From positions 19,013-83,012 of the forward strand of contig NZ_JBJXRK010000008.1 of the NCBI RefSeq assembly GCF_046224405.1: a stretch of DNA of 64,000 bases. Reading direction: 5' to 3'. The notes under the pieces are model-generated. The model was not told the origin of the DNA, did not search any database, and saw only the letters and a list, made by a program, of their open reading frames with translations. Of the stretch, positions 9,120 through 16,687 are shown one piece after another. Position numbers and translations under genes: made by a program. Source of the stretch: Gudongella sp046224405 (GTDB lineage Bacteria > Bacillota > Clostridia > Tissierellales > Tissierellaceae). Within the stretch, counting starts at the first letter, position 1. The number at the start of each line of letters is the position of its first letter.

Positions 9120-9148
9120 ATTCTATAATAATTATTCTGATAAATCAA
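9120..9148 (-). promoter_or_regulatory. Candidate promoter of the V/A-ATPase operon
   Basis: On the minus strand, TTGATT (9143-9148), a 17-bp spacer and TAGAAT (9120-9125) lie about 62 bp upstream of ntpF. The -35 is overlapped by nested 8-bp inverted repeats (9131-9138 with 9156-9163; 9138-9145 with 9162-9169), which may be regulatory. The region is AT-rich, so chance matches are possible. Confidence 0.45.
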
Positions 9149-9186
9149 TAATTTGAGAATAATTTATCAATTTATTTGCAGATTTT

Positions 9187-9633
9187 CTACAACTTTCCCT
9201 TGCCCTTAACGCCTGTAAATGGCTGTATCTCAGCGTTTATTCCCACTATTCCCGTTGAAATAATTTTTGCATAAGTGACGGATTTCACTAAAGTACAAGA
9301 CTTATTTTTGATAATATTCTCGCACTGTGAAAAGCATTTTTTTCTGATTCCACTGATCTCTATCACCGCTTCTCCCAAGGTGTACCTTTCTCCCTCCTTG
9401 AATCGGGCATCATCCGTATGGGTAATGTTCTCGGTAAACCTTGGTATACACAATCCTGTAATTTCTTCCTTTTCAATGTCCTCCCTCACCTTTAGAGGAA
9501 GAAGGGACAGCTGTCTCTCCCCACCCTTTGCGTTCTTATCCCCCTCTATGCCCTTGTCCTTGACAAGCATAGCCTCCTTAAGACCTAGGGTCTCACCGTC
9601 TGTAGTTCTTATGTTGATCCTCGCAACCTTCAA
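9187..9633 (-). CDS. MOSC domain protein
   Basis: This protein of about 148 residues looks like a small stand-alone MOSC domain, a beta-barrel family related to the C terminus of molybdenum-cofactor sulfurase. KGIEGDKNAKGGERQLSLLP and the later GEAVIEISGIRKKCFSQCE, with a conserved cysteine, match the family. I chose the TTG at 9633 because AGAGGTG lies 5-8 nt upstream and the fold starts at LKVARINIRTTDG; the longer frame to 9690 adds an unrelated hydrophobic segment. Many such clostridial proteins sit near molybdopterin genes, but none is visible here, so its sulfur carrier or transfer role is inferred only from the family. Confidence 0.75.
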   Translation of the reverse strand: MKVARINIRTTDGETLGLKEAMLVKDKGIEGDKNAKGGERQLSLLPLKVREDIEKEEITGLCIPRFTENITHTDDARFKEGERYTLGEAVIEISGIRKKCFSQCENIIKNKSCTLVKSVTYAKIISTGIVGINAEIQPFTGVKGKGKL

Positions 9634-9704
9634 CCTATCACCTCTTTGCCAGTTCCATGGACTTCCCAATGAAAAAGAAAAGACCAACATAGTTGATCTC
9701 TCAA

Positions 9705-9962
9705 TTATCTCTTACCAGGCATCTTTCTCTCTATGAACCGTTTCTTATCCGCATTATCCTTCTCTGTAAGCTGTTCATGAACTTCCTTCAGACGGTCTAT
9801 TTTCTCCTTTATCCTCTTGCCGTCATTGGAAAGCTCCTTAACCGTCCTTTTGCTCTTTTTCAGGTCAAATTCTCGTTTTGTAATGGAAAAATCTCCAGAC
9901 TTGAGATCCTCCACCAACTCCCTGGGCTTTTTTATCTTTTTCTTTGTAAAGTTATCCATCAT
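9705..9962 (-). CDS. Small charged hypothetical protein
   Basis: This 85-residue protein is very rich in Lys, Glu, Asp and Arg (MMDNFTKKKIKKPRELVEDL at the N terminus) and is probably helical or coiled coil from about residue 35 to 75. There is no signal peptide, membrane segment or cysteine. A GGGGTGAT site precedes two adjacent ATG codons (9962 and 9959). It lies just upstream of the MOSC gene on the same strand. I do not recognise a family and assign no function. Confidence 0.6.
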   Translation of the reverse strand: MMDNFTKKKIKKPRELVEDLKSGDFSITKREFDLKKSKRTVKELSNDGKRIKEKIDRLKEVHEQLTEKDNADKKRFIERKMPGKR

Positions 9963-10034
9963 ATCACCCCAAGATATATCTACCCTATGGAGGGTTTTCT
10001 GAATCTGTATATTTCCTTACTATATATATGGAAA

Positions 10035-10064
10035 GGACAGCTTGTAAGTTTCCTTAAGCTGTCC
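10035..10064 (-). terminator. Probable terminator after ccsA
   Basis: GGACAGCTT at 10035-10043 pairs exactly with AAGCTGTCC at 10056-10064 across a 12-nt loop; on the minus strand the stem is followed by TTTCC. It begins directly after the end of ccsA. The U-run is short, so efficiency is uncertain. Confidence 0.55.
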
Positions 10065-10069
10065 CTTTC

Positions 10070-10891
10070 CTATCTGTAGCTATGAATACTTGGCAATATG
10101 TTGTTGACGCCTATAAATGTGAATATGACACTTATAAAACCTATCACCGCAAACCATGCAGCTGGTTTTCCCTTCCATCCCCTATTGAATCTCAGGTGGA
10201 TGTACACGGAATAAATCAGCCAGGTTATAAGGGACCAGGTTTCCTTTGGGTCCCAGGCCCAGTATCTTGACCAGGCATATTTTGCCCATATGGCTCCGGT
10301 CACTATTACCAGGGTCAGCATAAGGTACCCGAAGGCAATAACCCTGTAGCTTAGATAGTCACACACCTCTGACTTGGGCAGCACAGTTTTGCCATCTCCA
10401 GTTTCCTTCTGCCGCTCTCCAATAAGATACATTGCTGCAAGTCCAGCTGCCACTGCAAAGGACCCGTAGCTTATGACTGCGGTTCCAACATGTATATACA
10501 GCCAACCGCTTTGAAGGGCAGGCATAAGAGGTTTTATTGCCTTGGGCAGCATTGAGGCATATCCCATCACAAGAAATGCAATGGGCATGACAAAGGCACC
10601 AACTCCAGTGAACCTGTATGCAAAGTGGAGCACAAGATAACAAAGGACAATACCCCAGGCAAAGCTGGTGGCGAATTCAAACTGATTTGTAAAGGGGAGT
10701 CTGCCCGATTCAATCACCCTTAAAATTATTGCAACGGTGTGTATTCCAAAGCCTGCCACCGTAAGTGAAATGGCAATCTTACCTATACTTTCCTTTTTCA
10801 TGGCTACAAATATGAAAAAGAGAACTGCTGAAAGGGTGTACCCCGCAAATGCAAGGGTGAACATCAATTCCTCAAAATATACAAGATCCAT
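10070..10891 (-). CDS. ccsA: Cytochrome c biogenesis protein CcsA/ResC (system II)
   Basis: This 273-residue polytopic membrane protein has about eight hydrophobic helices and the signature WAWDPKE at residues 211-217, the haem-handling WWD-type motif of CcsA/ResC/CcmC proteins. Conserved histidines H51, H134 and H232 are plausible haem ligands. With ResB it forms the system II synthetase that exports haem and attaches it to CXXCH motifs outside the membrane. It starts 3 nt after the resB stop. The obvious client is the 11-haem cytochrome encoded just upstream. Confidence 0.95.
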   Translation of the reverse strand: MDLVYFEELMFTLAFAGYTLSAVLFFIFVAMKKESIGKIAISLTVAGFGIHTVAIILRVIESGRLPFTNQFEFATSFAWGIVLCYLVLHFAYRFTGVGAFVMPIAFLVMGYASMLPKAIKPLMPALQSGWLYIHVGTAVISYGSFAVAAGLAAMYLIGERQKETGDGKTVLPKSEVCDYLSYRVIAFGYLMLTLVIVTGAIWAKYAWSRYWAWDPKETWSLITWLIYSVYIHLRFNRGWKGKPAAWFAVIGFISVIFTFIGVNNILPSIHSYR

Positions 10892-10893
10892 CC

Positions 10894-12144
10894 TTATTCC
10901 TCCTTCTCAGTTGATTGTTGAACCAGCTGTCTTACCTGATAGTCAAAGCCCCAGGTGTTCTGTCTTGTTATGGTTCTTATGCTTTTTTCCTCCACCTGAA
11001 TATGCTTGGGATAAAAGTAGAAGGAGAAAATCAATCCCAAGGTCATTAGGAGACTTCCCAGCATTACAAAAATATACCCGAAATCCTTTCTGAAAGTCAG
11101 TCCAGTGTAAAGGCTCGAGTCGGTAAAGGTCAGTTTGAAGTCCTTGTACTGAATTGACTGCCCAGGCTCAAGGATATCAGAAGATACGTGGTTTCCGAAT
11201 TCATAAAGGATTACGGCATAATATGGATTAAGCTCCTGTTCTGTCATGGTAATTGGCTCTCCCAATGATGTTATGGTCATGTTTGGGAAGTAACCGTACA
11301 AATAAACCGTTAGATGACCAGGTTGGTAAAAATATGATTCTCCGTTTCTAAGAAGTGCATTTTGCTCCTCTCCTTCAGGCCCAAGGATGGAAAGGCTGCT
11401 TGCCCAGCCATAGCTGGTTTGATAAAAGTCTACCTTATCCACCTTAAGGGGATTATTGACCCACATTGTATCGCTCCATTCCTCACCTTCAGGTCTTAAC
11501 ACGGTAACATCGCTGTAGTACTGGTCCACTGTTCCGTTATCCCTAAATCCCAGTCTGAAATCATCAAGCCTCAATGAAAATCCGTATTGGGGAAAGCCCT
11601 TAACATCTCCTGGCAGCATATTGAAAAAGCCCTCCTGTGCAAACATGTTCCCTATAAAGCTTCCAAGAATAATTATGATAATACCAAGGTGGGTAACAGA
11701 GGAACCAATATTGCCAATTCTGTGTTTACTGGCCCTGAATCCCTTTTCACCCTCCACTATGGTATACCTTTTTCTCTCCAGAATTCCCCTGAATTTCTGG
11801 ATATCCATATTTTCAGCATGCAAATTATCCCCATCCGGCTTTGGTTTGGGGAAATGGTCCTTTTTCATTTTTTTAAGCTGTCCAGGCAGTATCCTTAAGG
11901 TACAACCTGCAAGATTCACTATGAACAGGAACAGCAGAATTCTAAATATCCATGAGCTGTAGACCTGGTCAAATTGGAGTGCGGTAATTATACTTCCCAT
12001 AGCGGGATAGCTTTCTATGTAGAATTCCCTTTGTAACCCCTGAGGTAGAACGGTTCCTATGATTGAATATGCTGCTATGAAGATAAACAGTATTATCGCC
12101 AGCCCAAGGCTGGTCAACCTTCTGATGAACTTATCTATTGTCAT
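10894..12144 (-). CDS. resB: Cytochrome c biogenesis protein ResB/Ccs1 (system II)
   Basis: This 416-residue protein is the Ccs1/ResB half of the system II cytochrome c synthetase. It has N-terminal membrane helices (around 15-35 and 65-80), a further helix near 145-165 (HLGIIIIILGSFIGNMF), a large extracytoplasmic domain and a C-terminal helix near 360-380 (GYIFVMLGSLLMTLGLIF). This is the usual ResB topology. A GGGGAGG site precedes the ATG. It is cotranscribed with ccsA and lies 57 bp after the cytochrome gene, with a hairpin between them that may lower expression relative to the cytochrome. Confidence 0.93.
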   Translation of the reverse strand: MTIDKFIRRLTSLGLAIILFIFIAAYSIIGTVLPQGLQREFYIESYPAMGSIITALQFDQVYSSWIFRILLFLFIVNLAGCTLRILPGQLKKMKKDHFPKPKPDGDNLHAENMDIQKFRGILERKRYTIVEGEKGFRASKHRIGNIGSSVTHLGIIIIILGSFIGNMFAQEGFFNMLPGDVKGFPQYGFSLRLDDFRLGFRDNGTVDQYYSDVTVLRPEGEEWSDTMWVNNPLKVDKVDFYQTSYGWASSLSILGPEGEEQNALLRNGESYFYQPGHLTVYLYGYFPNMTITSLGEPITMTEQELNPYYAVILYEFGNHVSSDILEPGQSIQYKDFKLTFTDSSLYTGLTFRKDFGYIFVMLGSLLMTLGLIFSFYFYPKHIQVEEKSIRTITRQNTWGFDYQVRQLVQQSTEKEE

Positions 12145-12170
12145 CTACCTCCCCTGATGTTGATTTTTAA

Positions 12171-12194
12171 AAAAGGGGAGCAAGCTCCCCTTTT
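12171..12194 (-). terminator. Hairpin between the multihaem cytochrome gene and resB
   Basis: AAAAGGGGAGC (12171-12181) and GCTCCCCTTTT (12184-12194) form a strong stem with a T-run on the minus strand. It probably terminates part of the transcripts after the cytochrome gene, leaving readthrough for resB-ccsA; it could also protect the cytochrome mRNA 3' end. Confidence 0.8.
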
Positions 12195-12200
12195 AATGTG

Positions 12201-13571
12201 CTAATAATCCAATGACGGTGGTAAAGGTGGTATGAGTCTGAAGTTTGCCTCGCTATCTGTCTCTCTGAAGTCATCTTCACTCAACCAGATTCTTGTGTTT
12301 CCATGGCAGGATTCACAGCTTTCATTCTGGAATGTACTTGCCTGTACATTGTGAGTCGGCGAATACTTCCAGTTTGTAATTTCATTGAAGTTAGGCATCA
12401 TGTTCTCACCAACAACATCAAGCATTGCCTCCTGTCCAGGAACATGCCTCAAGGCTACGTATTTGTATGGCCTTTCCTCTGTTGGATTGGGGTTAAGACC
12501 AACCCTGAACATAATCTTGCTTTCAGATGAGCTTTGTAATGCGGTTCCATCCTCATTTGGATCTAGATGACACTCAAAGCAGTTGTTGTTTGCCTGTGCA
12601 TGGCATACCTGACATGAAAGAGAGTCTCCATGAACCTTGTGATTTACATCCGTTGCAACAGCTGGATCCTTATCGGTGTGACAATCAGTACATGCCGGAA
12701 GGTTCTCCTCCCACATATTCTTGGTCTCTTCCCCAGATCCATGGAAGTTATCAACCGGATGGCAGTCCATACAGGTCATTCCTGCATCAAAATGGGCATC
12801 TCCTCCAAAGCCTATCAACCCCATATACTCCCCGGCGTTTCTGGCATTATGGCATGCGTAGCAATTCTCCTCCATTGAAGGAGTCCCAAGGAATGTGTGT
12901 TGATCAACAAGACCATTTGAAAAGTTCTTTGCCCTGCTTACATGACAATCTCCACAGGTTGCATGACACTTGTAGCAATCCTGGTCAAATACCTCCTCAT
13001 GATGAGGTGATTCAGACAAGGACATCACATCGGCAAATGCCGCCAAACCGTTTTCCATCCCGTGTAGATTGTAGTGGATGGATGTTGCATATACATCAGT
13101 TACATTGCTGTGACAAGCTCCGCAGTTTGCGTCGAAGTTCCTTGATGGATATGGATCCATCCCTTCATGGGCAACTGCCTTGTCAACCTCGTTTGCTCCA
13201 CCGTGACAGGTTATGCAGCCAAGGCTTCCGTGTGTGGAGTCTACAAACTCCAGTGATACAAGAAACATCTCCACAGCTTCCAGCTGTGGTCCTGGGGCGC
13301 CTCAGCCCCCTGTGTCTTCCGCAACAGGCTGTTCCTCAACCCAGGTAGATGCAGCTATTACTGCTTCGCTGGTATGGCAGGCCACACAGCTTGCGCTGTC
13401 AACTGATGGAAACTCAAAAGGCTTGTCTTCTCCCCCGCCAACAAGCGTGTACTCCTCCTCAGGCAATCCAGGTAGAATTCCCATCTGATATATTCCAATA
13501 GCAACCACTGCAAGTACTGCAACGATTGCAAGGCTGCCTATCCAGCTATTGAAGATTTTGGGTTTTGACAT
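12201..13571 (-). CDS. Membrane-anchored 11-haem cytochrome c with an in-frame UGA (probable selenocysteine)
   Basis: Read through one TGA (13302-13304), the frame gives about 456 residues with an N-terminal membrane anchor (residues 8-28) and eleven CXXCH sites: CVACH before the UGA, then CITCH, CGACH, CYKCH, CGDCH, CYACH, CMDCH, CTDCH, CQVCH, CFECH and CESCH. The UGA is codon 90 in the loop EDTGG-U-GAPGPQ between the first and second haem. No frameshift is needed and both sides are clearly the same protein. A perfect hairpin at SECIS distance follows. I chose the ATG at 13571 (AGGGGGTGA site); GTG at 13580 is an alternative. It is an extracytoplasmic electron carrier or reductase of unknown partner, flanked by a rhodanese lipoprotein and ResB/CcsA. 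A recent nonsense mutation is the alternative reading, but haem motifs remain intact downstream. Confidence 0.85.
13271..13304 (-). promoter_or_regulatory. UGA codon and candidate bacterial SECIS hairpin in the multihaem cytochrome gene
   Basis: Twelve nucleotides after the TGA (13302-13304), CCACAGC (13283-13289 on the minus strand) pairs perfectly with GCTGTGG (13271-13277), enclosing the 5-nt loop TGGAA. The loop starts 19 nt after the UGA and has G at its second position, both within the usual rules for bacterial SECIS elements. Confidence 0.7.
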
Positions 13572-13610
13572 AGATCTCACCCCCTGTTAAGTAGATCTTT
13601 ATTGCCTCTT

Positions 13611-14573
13611 TTAATCAGTTACCTTTGGAAGCTCAGCTCCGTCCCAGCCTGTCATCCCTCTGTTAAGGCTTATTGCATTATAGCCCATCATTCTCAATGG
13701 AGCTATTGTTATGCCCGCTGTCTGCCCTGTGTAACAGGTTACATATGCAGGTCTGTTCATAGGTATCTGGTCTACATTTGCACCAACCTCTTTGAATGGT
13801 ATATGGATTGCACCTTCTATGTGCCCTTCAGCGTAAGCGTCAGCCTGTCTTATATCAACTACAGTTATTGCATCGGGATTCTCCTCAACTAAAGCCAATA
13901 GGTCTGCCGGTGCAATTATATAGTTGTCAGCAGAGAAATAATCAACCGCTGCATCCCATATGATCTGCTCCTTTTCATCAAGCTCTGGTGCCTTTGCTTC
14001 AGGCAGTTCATTGGCTTCCATTTCTAGAGTGTCTTCACCGAGCTCCAGTGGGGCCCATCCAAAGTTCATGCCACCTCTAAAGGAAACTGCATTAAATCCA
14101 AGCATATTTGCCAGTGATGTAACCTGAGCGGATGTCTGGCCTGAATAGCATTGGAAAATTATTTGTCTGTTTGTTGGTAGAACTTCCCAGTGATTTCCCA
14201 TTTCTCCATATGGAATATTGACTGCACCAGCAATGTGTCCTGCGGCATAGTCATCAGCCGATCTTAGGTCCACCCAGAAGACTGCTCCTGGATTCTCTTC
14301 AAACAAAGCCAAAGCTTCATCTGATGCCATTATAAAGTTATTGTCTGGAATGTTGTTAAGTAAATCAAGCGCTGCTTCCTTAAGTACCTCTTCTGGATCC
14401 AGTGCTGGCTCCTCTGCCGGCTCCTCTGCTGGCTCCTGGGCAGGCTCTTCTGCTGGTTCTTCCGCTGGAGGTGCTGGCTCTTCAGCCGGTGCAGCTGGTG
14501 AACATGCTGTAAGTACAGAAAGTGACATCAACAGTACCATCAGCATGCTTAAAAACTTTGTCTTGCTTCTCAT
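13611..14573 (-). CDS. Lipoprotein with two rhodanese domains
   Basis: This 320-residue protein has a lipoprotein signal (lipobox LTAC, C24), a Glu/Pro/Ala-repeat linker over residues 31-60 and two rhodanese domains. Both keep the active cysteine: QCYSGQT with C142 and TCYTGQT with C280, each after the usual VDLR/VDIR-x-GHI pattern. Rhodaneses carry sulfane sulfur as a persulfide, so this protein probably handles or senses sulfur species outside the membrane. It is the promoter-proximal gene of the block, 30-40 bp before the 11-haem cytochrome, which suggests a joint sulfur or thiosulfate/polysulfide redox function. The linker is encoded by an imperfect DNA repeat (about 14401-14475). Confidence 0.9.
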   Translation of the reverse strand: MRSKTKFLSMLMVLLMSLSVLTACSPAAPAEEPAPPAEEPAEEPAQEPAEEPAEEPALDPEEVLKEAALDLLNNIPDNNFIMASDEALALFEENPGAVFWVDLRSADDYAAGHIAGAVNIPYGEMGNHWEVLPTNRQIIFQCYSGQTSAQVTSLANMLGFNAVSFRGGMNFGWAPLELGEDTLEMEANELPEAKAPELDEKEQIIWDAAVDYFSADNYIIAPADLLALVEENPDAITVVDIRQADAYAEGHIEGAIHIPFKEVGANVDQIPMNRPAYVTCYTGQTAGITIAPLRMMGYNAISLNRGMTGWDGAELPKVTD

Positions 14574-14653
14574 AGAAACTCCCCCTTAAATTTGTGTTAG
14601 TTAAATTTTTAACTTAGTTTGGCAGGATTGATGACATACTCCCGTTACTCTAA

Positions 14654-14681
14654 AGTATAGCATTTTGTGGTCATATGTCAA
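14654..14681 (-). promoter_or_regulatory. Promoter of the rhodanese/multihaem cytochrome block
   Basis: On the minus strand, a perfect TTGACA (14676-14681), 16-bp spacer and TATACT (14654-14659) lie about 80 bp upstream of the rhodanese start. A 10-bp inverted repeat abuts the -35 on its upstream side. Confidence 0.75.
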
Positions 14682-14687
14682 CATCTG

Positions 14688-14710
14688 TTGTAATTATCAC
14701 ATAATTACAA
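14688..14710. promoter_or_regulatory. Perfect 10-bp inverted repeat next to the -35, candidate operator
   Basis: TTGTAATTAT (14688-14697) and its exact complement ATAATTACAA (14701-14710) flank CAC. The repeat ends 6 bp from the -35 of the rhodanese promoter and covers the stop codon of the upstream gene. It has no GC stem, so activation or repression of the cytochrome block seems more likely than termination. Confidence 0.5.
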
Positions 14711-16255
14711 CAATTCCATTCCTTCCTGAAGTAGCTCGTTATAATCCTTTAGGCCTGTAGCTTCCTTTGCCTCAAATGTCAGGGGGACAACATCTTCACG
14801 TGCTATGCTCTTTAAGTCAAATTTTCTGTTTAAGGCCATAAGCTGCTGGGTTCCCGCCTTTATCCTCCCAAGATAGGAATATAGTCCTATAGCTCCCGTG
14901 GAGAAGGTATCCGCATCATCATAATACTGTCTCAGCTCTCTAAGACCTTCAAACAGCTCTTCCTTGGTCTGTCCAAATCTTTGGAAATCCTTGGGTACAT
15001 TCCCCTCCTCAACAAGGTCCCCCACCGTCTTTCCTACCATTGCCGCAGTCATTGCAGCTCTTCCGATTCCTACAATATTAATATATGGAGCTCCCAGTGC
15101 AAGCGCCTTGAAAACCTGATCCTCCATGGCAATCCCACCTGTGATCGCAACCTGTGGAAGTCTGTACCCCTTGTTATCCATCTCCTTCAATAGTGAATAG
15201 AGAATGCTCTCAAGTACAATTGTCGGTATTCCCCATTCATTCATCATCTTCACAGGGCTGTTTCCGGAACCACCACCGGCACCGTCAAAGGTGACAAGGT
15301 CAACCCCAGCCTTTGAAGCGATCATGAGAATCCTTGCAAGATCTCCTGGGTCAAATGGACCGGTCTTGAAGAATACCCTCTTGGCTCCCATTTCCTTCAG
15401 CTCCCTTACCCGACGCACAAGGTGGTCCTCATTCCATATTGGTAGCTTTCCTACCTTCTCAAACCTCTGGCCAATTCCGACCTTATACTTCTCTGAAATC
15501 TCCTCATCCTCAGGATCCGGGTGGACAATGTATCCCCTTTCCTTAAGCTTTAGAGCCTCTTCAAGGGTGTTGACCATTCCAAGACCCTGAATCCCCTTTG
15601 CAGCCTGAGCGAACTTCAGCTCCACGGACGTTGCCCCAAGCTCCTTGATTGCATAATCCAGTACGCCATTGTACTCATCATCGTAGTTGCCCTGAAGGAC
15701 AATGTCTCCGTAGCCCCTACCATACTTTCTGAAGGAATCAAGCATTTCACCGATCAGCGGAGCCTTTTTCACCTTGCCATTCTCCAAAACCAGTTCAGGA
15801 TCCTTCATGATTACATCCTCGCCAATTACCACAAGGACTCCAGCCATTGCCGCACCTGCATAATAATCCCTCCAGTTAAGCTTTGCCATTGCAGGCAGGA
15901 TAATGGGCAGTTTAAGCTTCACAGGATTTTCGATTCCAACTGATGTTTCCATGTTCGCATTTGGGTATGTAGCCTCGTAGGGATCCTCCTTGCAACCCCA
16001 GGCACCAAAGACCCTTCCATTGATGTTCAGATGAGAATAGTCCACCGGGTAATCCTTCTCCGATGCAAACTGATTCCTATCTGTCTGAAATGGGTAGGTC
16101 GCCTCTTTTCCCCTTAAGGCAGAGAGTCCAATTTCACACATTCCAGTGCAGTTTGCCGTACATACAGAGCACATTCCCGAAAAGGGAGAAAGATTATCTG
16201 GTGTTCTCATTCTGGTGTTTGTTACTGAGCTTCCCAAGCTGGGACTATAAGTCAT
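14705..16255 (-). CDS. FMN-binding glutamate-synthase-like oxidoreductase with N-terminal Cys cluster
   Basis: This 516-residue protein resembles the FMN/TIM-barrel synthase domain of the glutamate synthase large subunit. It has LPAMAKLNWRDYYAGAAMAG, FDGAGGGSGNSPVKMMNEWG and a phosphate-binding ITGGIAMEDQVFKALALGA region. At the N terminus C29, C32, C36 and C40 form CSVCTANCTGMC, probably an Fe-S site. There is no amidotransferase domain, so it is the archaeal-type stand-alone form or a related enzyme with another substrate. It is transcribed divergently from the selenoglutaredoxin gene, with strong promoters in between, and its neighbours give no glutamine-pathway context. Function within the family remains open. 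Confidence 0.85.
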   Translation of the reverse strand: MTYSPSLGSSVTNTRMRTPDNLSPFSGMCSVCTANCTGMCEIGLSALRGKEATYPFQTDRNQFASEKDYPVDYSHLNINGRVFGAWGCKEDPYEATYPNANMETSVGIENPVKLKLPIILPAMAKLNWRDYYAGAAMAGVLVVIGEDVIMKDPELVLENGKVKKAPLIGEMLDSFRKYGRGYGDIVLQGNYDDEYNGVLDYAIKELGATSVELKFAQAAKGIQGLGMVNTLEEALKLKERGYIVHPDPEDEEISEKYKVGIGQRFEKVGKLPIWNEDHLVRRVRELKEMGAKRVFFKTGPFDPGDLARILMIASKAGVDLVTFDGAGGGSGNSPVKMMNEWGIPTIVLESILYSLLKEMDNKGYRLPQVAITGGIAMEDQVFKALALGAPYINIVGIGRAAMTAAMVGKTVGDLVEEGNVPKDFQRFGQTKEELFEGLRELRQYYDDADTFSTGAIGLYSYLGRIKAGTQQLMALNRKFDLKSIAREDVVPLTFEAKEATGLKDYNELLQEGMELL

Positions 16256-16298
16256 TGATATTCCTCCTTTACTTTAACCTGATACAGTCTATGTCTTA

Positions 16299-16327
16299 AT
16301 ATTACGCCTTTTTATAACATATGTCAA
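16299..16327 (-). promoter_or_regulatory. Promoter of the glutamate-synthase-like gene
   Basis: On the minus strand a perfect TTGACA (16322-16327) is 17 bp from TAATAT (16299-16304), about 45 bp upstream of the start codon. Confidence 0.65.
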
Positions 16328-16351
16328 TTTCAAAAGGTTGCTAAAATGTGA

Positions 16352-16357
16352 TATAAT
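16352..16357 (+). promoter_or_regulatory. -10 element of the selenoglutaredoxin promoter
   Basis: TATAAT at 16352-16357 is followed by an AAGGAGG site and the ATG at 16383. The -35 is weak (TTCAAA, 17 bp upstream). It is back to back with the promoter of the divergent gene. Confidence 0.55.
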
Positions 16358-16382
16358 CTAGTCAGCTTAAGGAGGTAGATCT

Positions 16383-16652
16383 ATGAAAAAGATAACTGTT
16401 TTTGGAAGCCCGCTTTGACCGGAGTGTGAACCACTGAGAGAGTTTCTCTTGGAAAATGGAGTGGAGTTTCAGTATATCGATATAACCGACAGCATGAGAA
16501 GCCTAAAGATTTTCCTGGCCTTCAGGGATAAATCCGATTATTTCGATCCAATAAGAAAGAAGGGTAGCGTTGGAATACCAACAATTATGATAGGACACGG
16601 CGAGAAGTTTCTTGAGGGTGTTCCTGGAATGGACCTTTCTGAACTAAAATAA
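16383..16652 (+). CDS. Selenocysteine-containing glutaredoxin-like protein (UxxC active site)
   Basis: Read through the TGA at 16416-16418, the frame gives an 89-residue thioredoxin-fold protein. It starts MKKITVFGSPL, then U12-P-E-C15, replacing the CPxC redox motif, and later has VGIPTIMI with the cis-proline region and a C-terminal GMDLSEL. Cysteine versions of this clostridial glutaredoxin-like family have CPDC at this position; that is recalled, not searched. An AAGGAGG site at proper spacing precedes the ATG and supports this start, 22 codons upstream of the stretch open without readthrough. A SECIS-like hairpin follows the UGA. It is monocistronic, with its own promoter and terminator. 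Likely role: selenol-based thiol-disulfide exchange in the cytoplasm. Confidence 0.9.
16416..16452 (+). promoter_or_regulatory. UGA codon and candidate SECIS hairpin in the glutaredoxin gene
   Basis: After TGA (16416-16418), AGAGA (16437-16441) pairs with TCTCT (16445-16449) around the loop GTT. The stem continues as CCA (16431-16433) with TGG (16450-16452) across a 3-nt bulge. The loop begins 24 nt after the UGA and starts with G. Confidence 0.65.
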
Positions 16653-16681
16653 GGCCCGACAAATTTGTCGGGCCTTATTTT
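16646..16681. terminator. Bidirectional terminator between selenoglutaredoxin and GNAT genes
   Basis: A perfect 36-bp palindrome with AAAATAAGGCCCGACAAA as its left half carries T-runs on both strands. It includes the stop codon of the glutaredoxin gene and serves both converging genes. Confidence 0.92.
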
Positions 16682-16687
16682 AGTTAT

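Noticed and set aside
13271..13304. The break in the multihaem cytochrome as a pseudogene or frameshift
   Set aside because: The frame is continuous without any indel, ten haem sites follow intact, and a SECIS-like hairpin is at the right distance; two other UGA genes are in the window.
12527..13348. Long plus-strand frame of 273 codons
   Set aside because: It is antisense to the cytochrome gene, is rich in His/Pro/Ser from reverse-reading CXXCH codons, and has no ribosome-binding site.
14401..14475. Tandem DNA repeat as a CRISPR or minisatellite locus
   Set aside because: It is an imperfect in-frame repeat that encodes the Glu/Pro/Ala linker of the rhodanese lipoprotein; there are no spacers.
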